From Bacteroidota bacterium (lineage in GTDB: Bacteria; Bacteroidota; Bacteroidia; Palsa-965), in contig JACQAM010000009.1 of assembly GCA_016194975.1 (NCBI GenBank), forward strand, positions 126,788-190,787: a DNA stretch of 64,000 nt, read 5' to 3'. Shown piece after piece: positions 1-8,046 of this stretch; within the stretch, counting starts at the first letter, position 1, and every line of letters begins with the position of its first letter. The position numbers were made by a program, and so were the translations under genes. The notes beneath the pieces were generated by a model. The model was not told the DNA's origin, searched no databases, and worked only from the letters and a program-made list of their open reading frames with translations.

Positions 1-139
1 TGAGAAGATCCAGGAAAGGAAGTATCATGGCCAGTGTGAACACACCGAAAACGACCGAGAGAATATTCGAAATAATATTGCCGATGCCGTAACGCCAGTA
101 ACCACGCACGTATTGGAGGACACCGAATAGATTTTTCAT
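1..139 (-). CDS. ABC transporter permease/ATP-binding protein, N-terminal fragment
   Basis: The reverse strand from ATG at 139-137 gives 46 residues running off the left edge. It begins MKNLFGVLQYVRGYWRYG and continues into a hydrophobic helix ending near MILPFLDLL. This matches the start of Bacteroidota MsbA-like exporters, in which a short amphipathic N-terminus leads into the first transmembrane helix of the permease domain. The ATP-binding domain lies outside the window, so the substrate cannot be judged and the assignment rests on the N-terminus alone. Confidence 0.6.
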   Translation of the reverse strand, partial: MKNLFGVLQYVRGYWRYGIGNIISNILSVVFGVFTLAMILPFLDLL

Positions 140-275
140 TGGGACAAATATAGTCAGGAGGGAGGAGGGGGGAGTTTGGAGAGGAGCAGTATTTCAACGT
201 ATGTGCGTTAATAATTGTGAGAAAAAAAACAAATCTCATTACTTCTCCCTCCATTCTCCATTCTACATTTACACT

Positions 276-788
276 ATGAAACCAAAAGCTCCCAAAGAAT
301 CACTTGCTGTGGCAACGCATCATGTTTTGCCGAACGACACGAACAACCTGAATAATTTATTCGGTGGGCGGCTGCTCGAGTGGATGGATGTGATAGCAGC
401 GATCTCCGCACACCGCCATTGCCGCAGGGTGGTGGTGACTGCAACGGTGAATCATGTTTCATTTCATTCGGCGATAGCGTATGCGAGTATTGTTACGCTG
501 GAAGCAAAAGTTTCGCGTTCGTTCAATTCTTCGATGGAAGTTTTCATTGATGTTTTTGTGGAAGATCCCGTTTCGGGTGAGCGCGTGAAAAGCAATGAAG
601 CGATCTACACGTTTGTTGCCGTTGATCAGAACGGGCAACCATTGCCGGTTCCTCCTGTGGTGCCGGAAACAGAGCAGGAAAAAGAAAGGTATGAAGGAGC
701 GTTGCGCAGAAGGCAACTGGCGTTGATCCTCGCTGGAAAAATGAAACCGGAAGATGCGACTGAATTGAAGAAGTTGTTCATTAACTAG
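276..788 (+). CDS. acyl-CoA thioesterase, hotdog fold (YciA-like)
   Basis: This 170-residue protein is a single hotdog domain of the cytosolic acyl-CoA thioesterase family, which hydrolyses acyl-CoA to free acid and CoA. Supporting signs are the N-terminal PNDTN...NLFGGRLLEWMD segment (residues 19-37, catalytic Asp/Asn region and the GG turn), the VNHVSFHSAI strand and the SNEAIYTFVAVD strand. The ATG at 276 is chosen because the frame upstream of it encodes no family sequence; an upstream GTG/ATG at 201 would add 25 unrelated residues. The C-terminal 40 residues are charged and helical. It is a single gene, divergent from the ABC gene. The exact substrate is unknown. Confidence 0.88.
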   Translation: MKPKAPKESLAVATHHVLPNDTNNLNNLFGGRLLEWMDVIAAISAHRHCRRVVVTATVNHVSFHSAIAYASIVTLEAKVSRSFNSSMEVFIDVFVEDPVSGERVKSNEAIYTFVAVDQNGQPLPVPPVVPETEQEKERYEGALRRRQLALILAGKMKPEDATELKKLFIN

Positions 789-902
789 TTTTCCTTCTGG
801 AAATTCAAAAATTCAAAATTGAATTCTTCCGTGGGGAAAAACCAGCCACAAAGTTCACAGGAAGACACAGGAGAAAATTAAAGGTGATGAAGTGAATACG
901 CA

Positions 903-978
903 TAGCCCCGGCCACGTCCCCGCTCTGGCGGGACACGGACGGGCACACAGAAAATTCGAAGTGAAAGCGGTGCGCTCC
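903..978. repeat. intergenic repeat, copy A (TAGCCCCGG...GCTCC)
   Basis: This 76-nt element starts TAGCCCCGGCCACG and ends TGCGCTCC. It contains a hairpin (arms GTCCC(C)GC and GCGGGAC, loop TCTG, about 916-934) followed by CACGGACGGG. A second copy with the same start, the same CACGGACGGG box and the same end is at 30011-30097, with a different hairpin and spacer. It lies between the thioesterase stop and the convergent gene at 1604. It could be a transcribed 3' element or a mobile palindromic repeat. Confidence 0.6.
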
Positions 979-1013
979 AAAAAAATTTCATTCACAAACT
1001 GATCATTCTCCTT

Positions 1014-1604
1014 CTACTTTTTATCAAGAAATTCCAGATCGAAATAATATTTCCGGCGATCCTTACGGTCGCGGTAGATAAAAGTTTTTTCGTGAATGTC
1101 AATGAGCATTTTCAACGTGATCTCTTCCCGATCCATCACCGGGCTGCGGAAGATCTCGTTATTGTGTTTGAAAATGATCACCGATTGCTGACGGCTTATT
1201 TCTTTTTCTGAATTGGAATTGCGCAATGCAGAACTGATGAGCGCGCCGGTACCGCCAATGGCAATGAGCGCGAGATCGACAGCGTCAGACCGGTTTTGAT
1301 TTTTATCGACCGTCTCCACCCAGGAATTACTTTTCACTTCGCACTCGCGCAGGTTCACCGGAATTTTTTCCCCTTCTTTTTTTATCCGGCTGATAACGGT
1401 GAAAAGATCATCCGCTTTTTTCTTATCGGTATTTTTTTTGACCGAAAGAAGCAGGATAAATCCCGCTAATGAAAAAAATCCGCTGATCAGCAACCACAGC
1501 AGAGGATAGGGGATGATGTGGCCGCGATAGAAACGAAAAAAAAGCACGGCGAACAAACCGAGAAAGATGCAGAAGGTGGCGAGTAATGCTTTGAATTTTT
1601 GCAT
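1014..1604 (-). CDS. hypothetical membrane protein, two N-terminal TM segments
   Basis: This 196-residue protein belongs to no family I recognise. Two hydrophobic segments (about residues 7-24 and 34-54) are followed by a Lys-rich KKNTDKKK stretch and a soluble, probably cytoplasmic domain of about 140 residues. That domain has a short hydrophobic Ala/Gly stretch (LALIAIGGTGALISSAL) and a basic C-terminus (DRKDRRKYY). The stop lies 43 bases upstream of the DusB stop on the same strand side, so the gene sits just downstream of dusB and may be read through from it. Function unknown. Confidence 0.6.
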   Translation of the reverse strand: MQKFKALLATFCIFLGLFAVLFFRFYRGHIIPYPLLWLLISGFFSLAGFILLLSVKKNTDKKKADDLFTVISRIKKEGEKIPVNLRECEVKSNSWVETVDKNQNRSDAVDLALIAIGGTGALISSALRNSNSEKEISRQQSVIIFKHNNEIFRSPVMDREEITLKMLIDIHEKTFIYRDRKDRRKYYFDLEFLDKK

Positions 1605-1647
1605 GGCATTAATTCATCAGGTGATAAAGGGAACGTTGAACGGCTGA

Positions 1648-2640
1648 TCAAAAAATCACAACCCGTGAAAATTTTTCTTTTACTGCGTCCAGCATTTCAT
1701 TTAATCGTTGCAGTGAATCTTCCGTCACCAATTGAGTGCGCACTTCTTTGAAATCGGGAAGGCCTTTGAAATAATTTGCATAGTGGCGGCGCATTTCAAT
1801 AATACCAAGACGCTCGCCTTTCCATTCCACCGATTTTTCCAAATGAGTCCTGCACACATTCACGCGGTCTTCGATGGAAGGAGGAGGCAGCTGTTTTCCT
1901 GTTTTAAGAAAATATTTTATCTGGTTGAAGATCCACGGATGTCCCACGCTCGCGCGGCCGATCATCACACCATCGACCCCGAATTTATTTTTCATCTCGA
2001 GCGCTTTCTCCGGCGAATCCACATCACCATTTCCGAAAATGGGAATTGCTATGCGCGGATCATTTTTCACTTCGCCAATGAGTGTCCAGTCGGCCGGGCC
2101 TTTGTAAAGTTGCGTGCGCGTACGCCCGTGTATAGCGAGCGCCTTCACACCCGCGTCCTGCATACGCAAAGCAACTTCAAGAATATTTTTTGAATTATTA
2201 TCCCAGCCCAATCGTGTTTTCACTGTGACAGGAAGCGAAGTGGAATTCACAACAGCTTTCGTGAGGCGCACCATGAGATCGATATTTTTCAGCACTGCTG
2301 CACCGGCGCCTTTACAAACAACTTTTTTCACAGGGCAACCGAAATTTATATCCACAAGATCGGGCTGAACGGTTTCCACAATTCTTGCCGACATCGCCAT
2401 TGCTTCTTCATCACCACCGAAAATTTGTATTCCCACCGGGCGTTCGTAATCGAAGATGTCTAATTTTTTTCTGCTCTTGATCGCATCGCGGATGAGTCCT
2501 TCGGAAGAAATAAATTCGGTGTACATGAGATCGGCGCCATGCTGTTTACAAACAAAACGAAACGGCGGATCGCTCACATCTTCCATCGGTGCGAGGAGGA
2601 GCGGAAAATCGGGGAGTGTTATTTTGCCAATGGAGATCAT
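1648..2640 (-). CDS. dusB: tRNA-dihydrouridine synthase (DusB family)
   Basis: This 330-residue flavoenzyme reduces uridine to dihydrouridine in the tRNA D-loop, using FMN and NAD(P)H. The TIM-barrel landmarks are all present: LLLAPMEDVSDPPFR (residues 15-29), MYTEFISSEGL, VDINFGCPVKKVVCKGAGAA with the catalytic Cys near residue 100, VKTRLGW, AIHGRTRTQLYKGPADW, IFGNGDVDS and the phosphate-binding GVMIGRASVGHPW. The length is typical. The ATG at 2640 fits the conserved start of the family. A TAAATTTG box at 2714-2707 gives a plausible promoter about 60 bases upstream. Confidence 0.95.
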   Translation of the reverse strand: MISIGKITLPDFPLLLAPMEDVSDPPFRFVCKQHGADLMYTEFISSEGLIRDAIKSRKKLDIFDYERPVGIQIFGGDEEAMAMSARIVETVQPDLVDINFGCPVKKVVCKGAGAAVLKNIDLMVRLTKAVVNSTSLPVTVKTRLGWDNNSKNILEVALRMQDAGVKALAIHGRTRTQLYKGPADWTLIGEVKNDPRIAIPIFGNGDVDSPEKALEMKNKFGVDGVMIGRASVGHPWIFNQIKYFLKTGKQLPPPSIEDRVNVCRTHLEKSVEWKGERLGIIEMRRHYANYFKGLPDFKEVRTQLVTEDSLQRLNEMLDAVKEKFSRVVIF

Positions 2641-2706
2641 AACCCTTCGTAAGTGCAGAGAAATATTTTACTTCGGAATAATCGGCCGGTAGCCCTTACC
2701 TTAGCG

Positions 2707-2714
2707 CAAATTTA
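2707..2714 (-). promoter_or_regulatory. Bacteroidota -7 box (TAAATTTG) upstream of dusB
   Basis: The reverse strand reads TAAATTTG, a perfect match to the Bacteroidota -7 consensus TAnnTTTG, 66 bases upstream of the dusB start. No clear -33 TTTG is seen at the usual spacing. Confidence 0.45.
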
Positions 2715-2733
2715 CTCATAAAGCGCCACTTCA

Positions 2734-3606
2734 TTGGATCAGAATAATCCACCACCACGACCAGTAATTTCATTCAGTCCGGGCATGCGTTTGTGGCTGC
2801 TCATCGTTCTGAATTTTGCCTGCGTGGGATTGTTCCAGCTTTTTGCAAATGCGAATAGTCTTGCGTGGTTGGGCGCAACTTCTCCTTCCGATGGTTACCC
2901 GCTGAGTTATGCGAGAACAGGGCAAGTGATTTCAGAAATTTTATTTTTCATGATCCCTGCAATGGTTTATGCGAATATTTTTCCGATGGAACGTTTTTCT
3001 TTTTTCCGCCATGGTGTGAAAGTGGATCTTAGAATTCTTCTCATCGGAATTCTTGTGATGATACTCATCATTCCCGGCCTTGATGCGATCGCCCAATACG
3101 TGGAGATGAAACTGATGAATCCCGATCTGAAAATAATGCAGGAAACGGGGCAGCAGGCGAGCGACTGGATGGAGAGCATGCCTGATGCGGGAAATCTTTT
3201 TATCGTGATCCTCGTGAGCGGGCTGGTGCCTGCGGTGTGCGAGGAACTTTTTTTCCGTGGCTGTATTCAGCAGGTGATGATCGAGTGGACGAAGAAAAAA
3301 AATATTTCTGTTTTCGTTACGGCGCTTTTCTTTGCATTCATTCATTTCAATCCCGCAGGATTTTTATCGATCTTTCTTGCCGGGCTCATTCTTGGTTATG
3401 CGTTTCTGTGGACCGGCTCCTTACGAACGAATGTGCTGATGCACTTTTTTTTCAACGCCACTTCCATTCTTATCGAATATGGCAACCAGCATTCCAAAGC
3501 GGTTCACGATTGGGAAATGCCAATGATGGTTGTTGCGGTGACAATGCTGCTCGGCGCCGGCTCATTTTTCTTTTTGTGGAAATTTTCGAAGAAAAGCATC
3601 GCCTGA
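2734..3606 (+). CDS. CPBP family intramembrane metalloprotease
   Basis: This multi-pass membrane protein of the CAAX-processing/bacteriocin-processing (CPBP, ABI) family has up to 290 residues. The catalytic motifs are visible: EELFFRG at residues 170-176 (tandem Glu and Arg), FAFIH at 200-204 and HFFFN at 237-241. About seven or eight hydrophobic segments are seen. The frame opens at TTG 2734 (MDQNNPPPRP...). An ATG at 2785 (MRLWLLIVLN) just before the first TM segment is an equally possible start. These enzymes cleave membrane substrates; the target here is unknown. It is divergent from dusB and shares its short intergenic region. Confidence 0.85.
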   Translation: MDQNNPPPRPVISFSPGMRLWLLIVLNFACVGLFQLFANANSLAWLGATSPSDGYPLSYARTGQVISEILFFMIPAMVYANIFPMERFSFFRHGVKVDLRILLIGILVMILIIPGLDAIAQYVEMKLMNPDLKIMQETGQQASDWMESMPDAGNLFIVILVSGLVPAVCEELFFRGCIQQVMIEWTKKKNISVFVTALFFAFIHFNPAGFLSIFLAGLILGYAFLWTGSLRTNVLMHFFFNATSILIEYGNQHSKAVHDWEMPMMVVAVTMLLGAGSFFFLWKFSKKSIA

Positions 3607-3672
3607 ACTCCTGCATTTGTAAGCGAAAATTTCCTAATTTTAATTTCGCAAACGCCCTTAAAATCCTTACCC

Positions 3673-6078
3673 ATGAATTTCATCCGGCAATTGATGAAGT
3701 TGCTTTTCCCTTTGCTGATCACACCGGTATTATCTGCACAACAATATTTTCCTGCCGGACTGAATGCTCCCCTGCAAACCTCTGAAAAAGATTCAACTTC
3801 TTCCCGTGCTCTTCTTGCTGATCGCGATCAATGGCAGGAAGTGGTCACTGAAAGAAAATTAAATTCCAGCACATACATTACGCCCGACGGGCGCGTGATC
3901 GTGCACACCTGCGAGCGGCCGATCAATTATTACAGGGAGAACGGAGATCTGGTTCCCATTAACAGCACACTTTCTCCAATGGAAAATGGCGGATGGAGTG
4001 CAACAGATCAGCCGCATCCTGTTTATTTTTATTCGGATGGTAGCATGGCGCTTTCCACATTGAACGGAGAATTATTTTCATTCGGGAATAATTGTAAGGT
4101 GAATGGTACCTGGAATTTCTCCGGGAATATTTCAGTAGAAGATAATCGCTGCTTGATGAATAATGTTGTTCCGGGCGTGAACAGGATCGTAGAAATGCAC
4201 GAAAATGCGGTAAAGTACAGTTATGTTATAACACAACCTCTGAATATTTCCACCACGGATTTCTCGGTTAGTGAAGAGCTGAATATTCCGCATGGAATGA
4301 ATCTGCAGAATGATGTTACCTATGGGCGGAAAGAAAATGATGGATGGAAAGGCGACATGATCCTGGTGGATGCAGAAAAAAATGTGAATGCAACATTGCA
4401 TTTGCCCATTGTGTACGATGCGAATCACCAATGGACGCTCGGCACTTACAAAACAGAAATTGAGAACGGAAAAACGATCCTTGAAATTAGTATTCCTGCT
4501 TCCTGGCTCAATGATCCTTCAAGAACATATCCTGTTACGATTGATCCGCTCATTACGGGGCCAACAGCGTTGTGGGTTGGCGGATACATGCCTTCCTGCC
4601 TGGCGCCCGCTTATAATTCCGATAGTATTCTTGTTACCCTTCCCGGACAAATATCTGTGACCGGCCTCGTGGTCACTTCCAGTTTTTATGCTGATCCATT
4701 TACGACGGCGATCATGGCTGATGGTGCAATGTGGTTCAGTACTGTTTGTAACATCTCGCAGGTTTTTACTATTCCAATTGCAAACGGCGGCAATCTTCCG
4801 GGAACTGCCTACCTCGATACATTCAACATGCGTTCTCCGCTGATGTGTTGTTTCCCGCAATCCTGTTCGCAGAGTACTTTTTATTTGCGCATGCATTTGC
4901 AGCGAACACAACCGGGTGCAGGTTGCAACACCACTTACATCCGGCATGATCCATTTACAACACTGTGGCCATTCCAGGCATTCGTTGTTGGACACACGGT
5001 GGAAAAATTCGGAAACGGATTCAGTGTGCAGGCGGCGGGAGTCTGTTCGCGTAATTGTACATTCACAGGAACAGCATATTTCAAATACGGAGTGCCACCA
5101 TTTACTGTCACGCATCCATGGCTAAGCGGACCTGTTGTGGTGGGAACGCCGGTCGGTTGCAGTTTTGCAACCACTATTCAATCGCTCACATTTCATATTC
5201 CGAATTGTCCTGTTTTCTGTGATACATCTACTTCGCTTTTCGTTTCACCACCGGTGATCACTGATGCGTGTGGGAATACAGTGACCGGGCTTGTGGGAAG
5301 ATATCTAACAATAAAACCAACGCCGGATATTACAGCATCGCCAGATCCGGAAACAGTTTGTTCGGGCACACCATACAATATTGCATTGACAAGTTGTTTA
5401 AATGGTTCAGCTTTTACATGGACGACTGTTGTGGATACCGGCAACGGAAATATTTCAGGCAATGCAATAAATAATTCCACTACGGATTCTACTACGAATT
5501 ACACAGCATACGCCACGCTCAATGGTTGTTATTCCGATACCATTCATCCTGTGCTTGTGATTGCTCCGGATCCGAGTGCTGCATTTACTTTTGCGCCGCA
5601 ACCTTTTATCGCGGGGGTTGCTGGAAATTTTATTGATCAGTCGAATTATTATTCGGGCACACCATTCGCCTGGTTCTGGGATTTCGGCGATACCACTTTG
5701 TTGGGAACATCGCAGAATCCTGTGCACACGTACACGCATCCGGGCACACACACGGTTTGCCTCATTGTTGAAACCAGTCAGACTTGTCTCGATACTATTT
5801 GCCAGGATGTAGATGTGATACCTGCAGAAGTAGAAGCGGTGAATGTGGTTACGCCGAATGGAGATGGCATCAATGATCATTTGCAATTCAAGTATCTCGA
5901 ATACTATGCAAGCAATCACCTCGATATTTATGATCGCTGGGGAGTGTTGTTGTATTCGAAGAATAATTATGCGAATGACTGGGACGGAAGTAAATATTCT
6001 GATGGAACGTATTATTACATTCTCTCGGTGCAGGACACGAAAAAGAATTACAAAGGATTTTTTGAGATAATAAAGTGA
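3673..6078 (+). CDS. secreted PKD-domain protein with type B T9SS sorting domain
   Basis: This 801-residue exported protein has a signal peptide (MNFIRQLMKLLFPLLITPVLSAQ, first 23 residues); an internal ATG at 3694 is a possible shorter start. Residues about 40-290 form an unassigned beta-rich region ending in YPVTIDPLITGP, a strand common in large Bacteroidota surface proteins. A Cys-rich middle section follows, then a PKD domain near residues 635-715 (WFWDFGDTTLLGTSQNPVHTY). The last about 85 residues are a gliding-motility-associated C-terminal domain (VVTPNGDGINDHLQF, YDRWGVLLY, SDGTYYYIL). It is predicted to cross the outer membrane by the type IX system and be surface-attached. Its role is unknown; adhesion is plausible. 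Confidence 0.85.
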   Translation: MNFIRQLMKLLFPLLITPVLSAQQYFPAGLNAPLQTSEKDSTSSRALLADRDQWQEVVTERKLNSSTYITPDGRVIVHTCERPINYYRENGDLVPINSTLSPMENGGWSATDQPHPVYFYSDGSMALSTLNGELFSFGNNCKVNGTWNFSGNISVEDNRCLMNNVVPGVNRIVEMHENAVKYSYVITQPLNISTTDFSVSEELNIPHGMNLQNDVTYGRKENDGWKGDMILVDAEKNVNATLHLPIVYDANHQWTLGTYKTEIENGKTILEISIPASWLNDPSRTYPVTIDPLITGPTALWVGGYMPSCLAPAYNSDSILVTLPGQISVTGLVVTSSFYADPFTTAIMADGAMWFSTVCNISQVFTIPIANGGNLPGTAYLDTFNMRSPLMCCFPQSCSQSTFYLRMHLQRTQPGAGCNTTYIRHDPFTTLWPFQAFVVGHTVEKFGNGFSVQAAGVCSRNCTFTGTAYFKYGVPPFTVTHPWLSGPVVVGTPVGCSFATTIQSLTFHIPNCPVFCDTSTSLFVSPPVITDACGNTVTGLVGRYLTIKPTPDITASPDPETVCSGTPYNIALTSCLNGSAFTWTTVVDTGNGNISGNAINNSTTDSTTNYTAYATLNGCYSDTIHPVLVIAPDPSAAFTFAPQPFIAGVAGNFIDQSNYYSGTPFAWFWDFGDTTLLGTSQNPVHTYTHPGTHTVCLIVETSQTCLDTICQDVDVIPAEVEAVNVVTPNGDGINDHLQFKYLEYYASNHLDIYDRWGVLLYSKNNYANDWDGSKYSDGTYYYILSVQDTKKNYKGFFEIIK

Positions 6079-6221
6079 GGGGTTATGGGTGATGAGTTAA
6101 TGAATTATTCTGAACATTAGCAGATCACCTCATTAGCCCATTAGCAATATTATAATTCCCTTATTCTGAAACCGTTGATATTTCGTTGAAAAAACAAAAT
6201 TTATTTCGGGCGGTGTTTGAC

Positions 6222-6229
6222 TAATTTTG
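6222..6229 (+). promoter_or_regulatory. Bacteroidota -7 box (TAATTTTG)
   Basis: TAATTTTG matches TAnnTTTG and lies 21 bases upstream of the GTG start at 6250, implying a leader of about 10-15 nt. No well-spaced -33 element is evident. Confidence 0.45.
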
Positions 6230-6249
6230 ACGCTTAGGACAAATCCGAA

Positions 6250-7323
6250 GTGAATATTCCGCATTACATCAGTGAATTGCTTTTTAAACACGATTGTGTT
6301 GTTGTGCCCGGCTTCGGCGCTTTTGTTTCCAATTATTCTTCAGCGAAAGTAAATCCAACTGAACATACCTTCACTCCTCCTTCTAAGCAGATCGTTTTCA
6401 ATAAGCATCTCCGGCAGAACGATGGACTGCTTGCCCAAACGATCGTGAATGAGAATGGATGCAGTTTTGATGAAGCGATGAATGCCATCCGTTATTTTTC
6501 TGAAGATCTTGCACGCAGAATAAAAAATAATGAGCGCGTAGAATTGCATCATCTCGGAATGATCTCGGGTGATGTGGAAGGAAATATTTCTTTCGAAGCG
6601 ACCACGGAAGTAAATTACTTCATCGGTTCATTCGGATTGACCTCTTTCCGTTCGTTGCCTGTAATAACGGATGTAATTCCTGATCGGAGGAAACCAATTG
6701 AGCGCATCGATCGTGTTGTTCCGGAAGAGAAAAAAACGATCACCGAAAAAGCAATTGCAACGCGCCCCCGGCGCACTCGTGCCGCCCTGGTGACTGTCGC
6801 TATACTGCTGCCATTACTAATTGCGGGATTATGGTTTACTTCTGTGAAGACAAATGCTCTTGCCGGATTCAGCTGGTTCGGAAATAAAAAGTATTCATTG
6901 TACAACCCGGAAAAAATTTCGCGCAATCTTCCCGGGAAAGATGAAGGAGATCTTGTTCCCGATGCAAATGGAATTGCGCACATCAATCTTGCAGATAACG
7001 CGCCGGATATTATCGTTGACATTCACAAAGTTGTTCCCGATTCCACAATGGTGGCGAAAATGAATGATCTTCATTTGAAAAATAGTTCATCCTGGGGCGA
7101 AAAAAAATATTATGTAATAGCAGGTGCGTTTGCTGTTCCGGAAAATGTGACAAAATATCTGCGGGTGCTGGAGAAAAAAGGATTCAAACCGGAAATAGTT
7201 GAACGCTTGTCAAGCAAACTCACCCACATCGGCATCGCTTCATTCGACTCAAAAACGGAAGCGGAACAATTTCTTTCAACGGTGAATAAAGATCTGCCGG
7301 GAGTCTGGATATTGAAAAAATAA
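6250..7323 (+). CDS. HU-CCDC81 and SPOR domain protein
   Basis: This 357-residue inner-membrane protein starts at GTG 6250. Residues 1-135 match the bacterial HU-CCDC81 repeat pair (HYISELLFKHDCVVVPGFGAF, then FNKHLRQNDGLLAQTI and the GxISGDVEGNISFE strand), an HU-like fold usual in Bacteroidota SPOR proteins. A single TM helix follows at about 180-198 (LVTVAILLPLLIAGLWF). After a linker, the last about 70 residues are a SPOR domain (KKYYVIAGAFAVPENVTKYL...GIASFDSKTEAEQFL) that binds denuded septal peptidoglycan. The gene probably acts in cell division or envelope organisation. Confidence 0.88.
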   Translation: MNIPHYISELLFKHDCVVVPGFGAFVSNYSSAKVNPTEHTFTPPSKQIVFNKHLRQNDGLLAQTIVNENGCSFDEAMNAIRYFSEDLARRIKNNERVELHHLGMISGDVEGNISFEATTEVNYFIGSFGLTSFRSLPVITDVIPDRRKPIERIDRVVPEEKKTITEKAIATRPRRTRAALVTVAILLPLLIAGLWFTSVKTNALAGFSWFGNKKYSLYNPEKISRNLPGKDEGDLVPDANGIAHINLADNAPDIIVDIHKVVPDSTMVAKMNDLHLKNSSSWGEKKYYVIAGAFAVPENVTKYLRVLEKKGFKPEIVERLSSKLTHIGIASFDSKTEAEQFLSTVNKDLPGVWILKK

Positions 7324-7345
7324 TTTTCTCCGCACTGCCTCCTGC

Positions 7346-7906
7346 TTATTGCTTGCCTCCTGCCTTCTCCTTCTTGTCCCTGTTTATTTTGTAGATCGCA
7401 ACGCTTGCCAGCAGGATCGCGGTGAGCACAAGCAGGCCAAGTGTGACCCACACCCAGTCGGAATTTTTTTTCGGGATCACGAGAAACATGATCGCAAAAA
7501 GAAAAATGGTCGCAACTTCATTCCACAATCTTAAATTGAACGACGACCATTTAAAAACATCTTTCTGTTGCATTGCGAAAATAAAATGAGTTTGAAAATG
7601 ATAAAGAAGTAATCCTGCGACGAAAGATAATTTGAGAATGAACCATCCTTCCTTGAGCAAACCGGGATTTAAACCGAACATCCACATACCGAAAATAGTG
7701 GCGAGCAGCATCGAAGGCCAGCCGATAGCATACCACAATCTTTTCTGCATGAGTTTGAATTGTGTGCTGAGAATTGTTCTCTCCGGTTCCTGTTTTGCAT
7801 CAGCTTCTACATGATAGATGAGTAAACGCGGCATGTAAAATAATGCAGCGAACCACGTAACTACAAAAATGACGTGCAGTGTTTTTATGTAAACATAATA
7901 ATCCAT
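7346..7906 (-). CDS. hemJ: HemJ-like protoporphyrinogen IX oxidase
   Basis: This 186-residue integral membrane protein of the HemJ (UPF0093/CopD-like) family oxidises protoporphyrinogen IX to protoporphyrin IX in haem synthesis. The N-terminal signature is complete: IKTLHVIFVVTWFAALFYMPRLLIYHVEA (residues 8 onward, with the conserved His and Arg), followed by MQKRLWYAIGWPSM, FGLNPGLLKEGWFILKL and YHFQTHFIF. Four to five TM segments are seen. The last 12 residues are Lys-rich (KKEKAGGKQ). It is convergent with the HU/SPOR gene, with only 22 bases between stops. Confidence 0.88.
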   Translation of the reverse strand: MDYYVYIKTLHVIFVVTWFAALFYMPRLLIYHVEADAKQEPERTILSTQFKLMQKRLWYAIGWPSMLLATIFGMWMFGLNPGLLKEGWFILKLSFVAGLLLYHFQTHFIFAMQQKDVFKWSSFNLRLWNEVATIFLFAIMFLVIPKKNSDWVWVTLGLLVLTAILLASVAIYKINRDKKEKAGGKQ

Positions 7907-8046
7907 AGTGTGAAGGTAAATGAAGATTGGTTATTATGTAGCATTAGAATTGATAAAGAATAAAGCATCTGTAGATGATGTCGCTATTGAAATCATTTCA
8001 TTTCCGCATGATAACTAATTTATAAAACAAATAAAGTTCAAAAATT

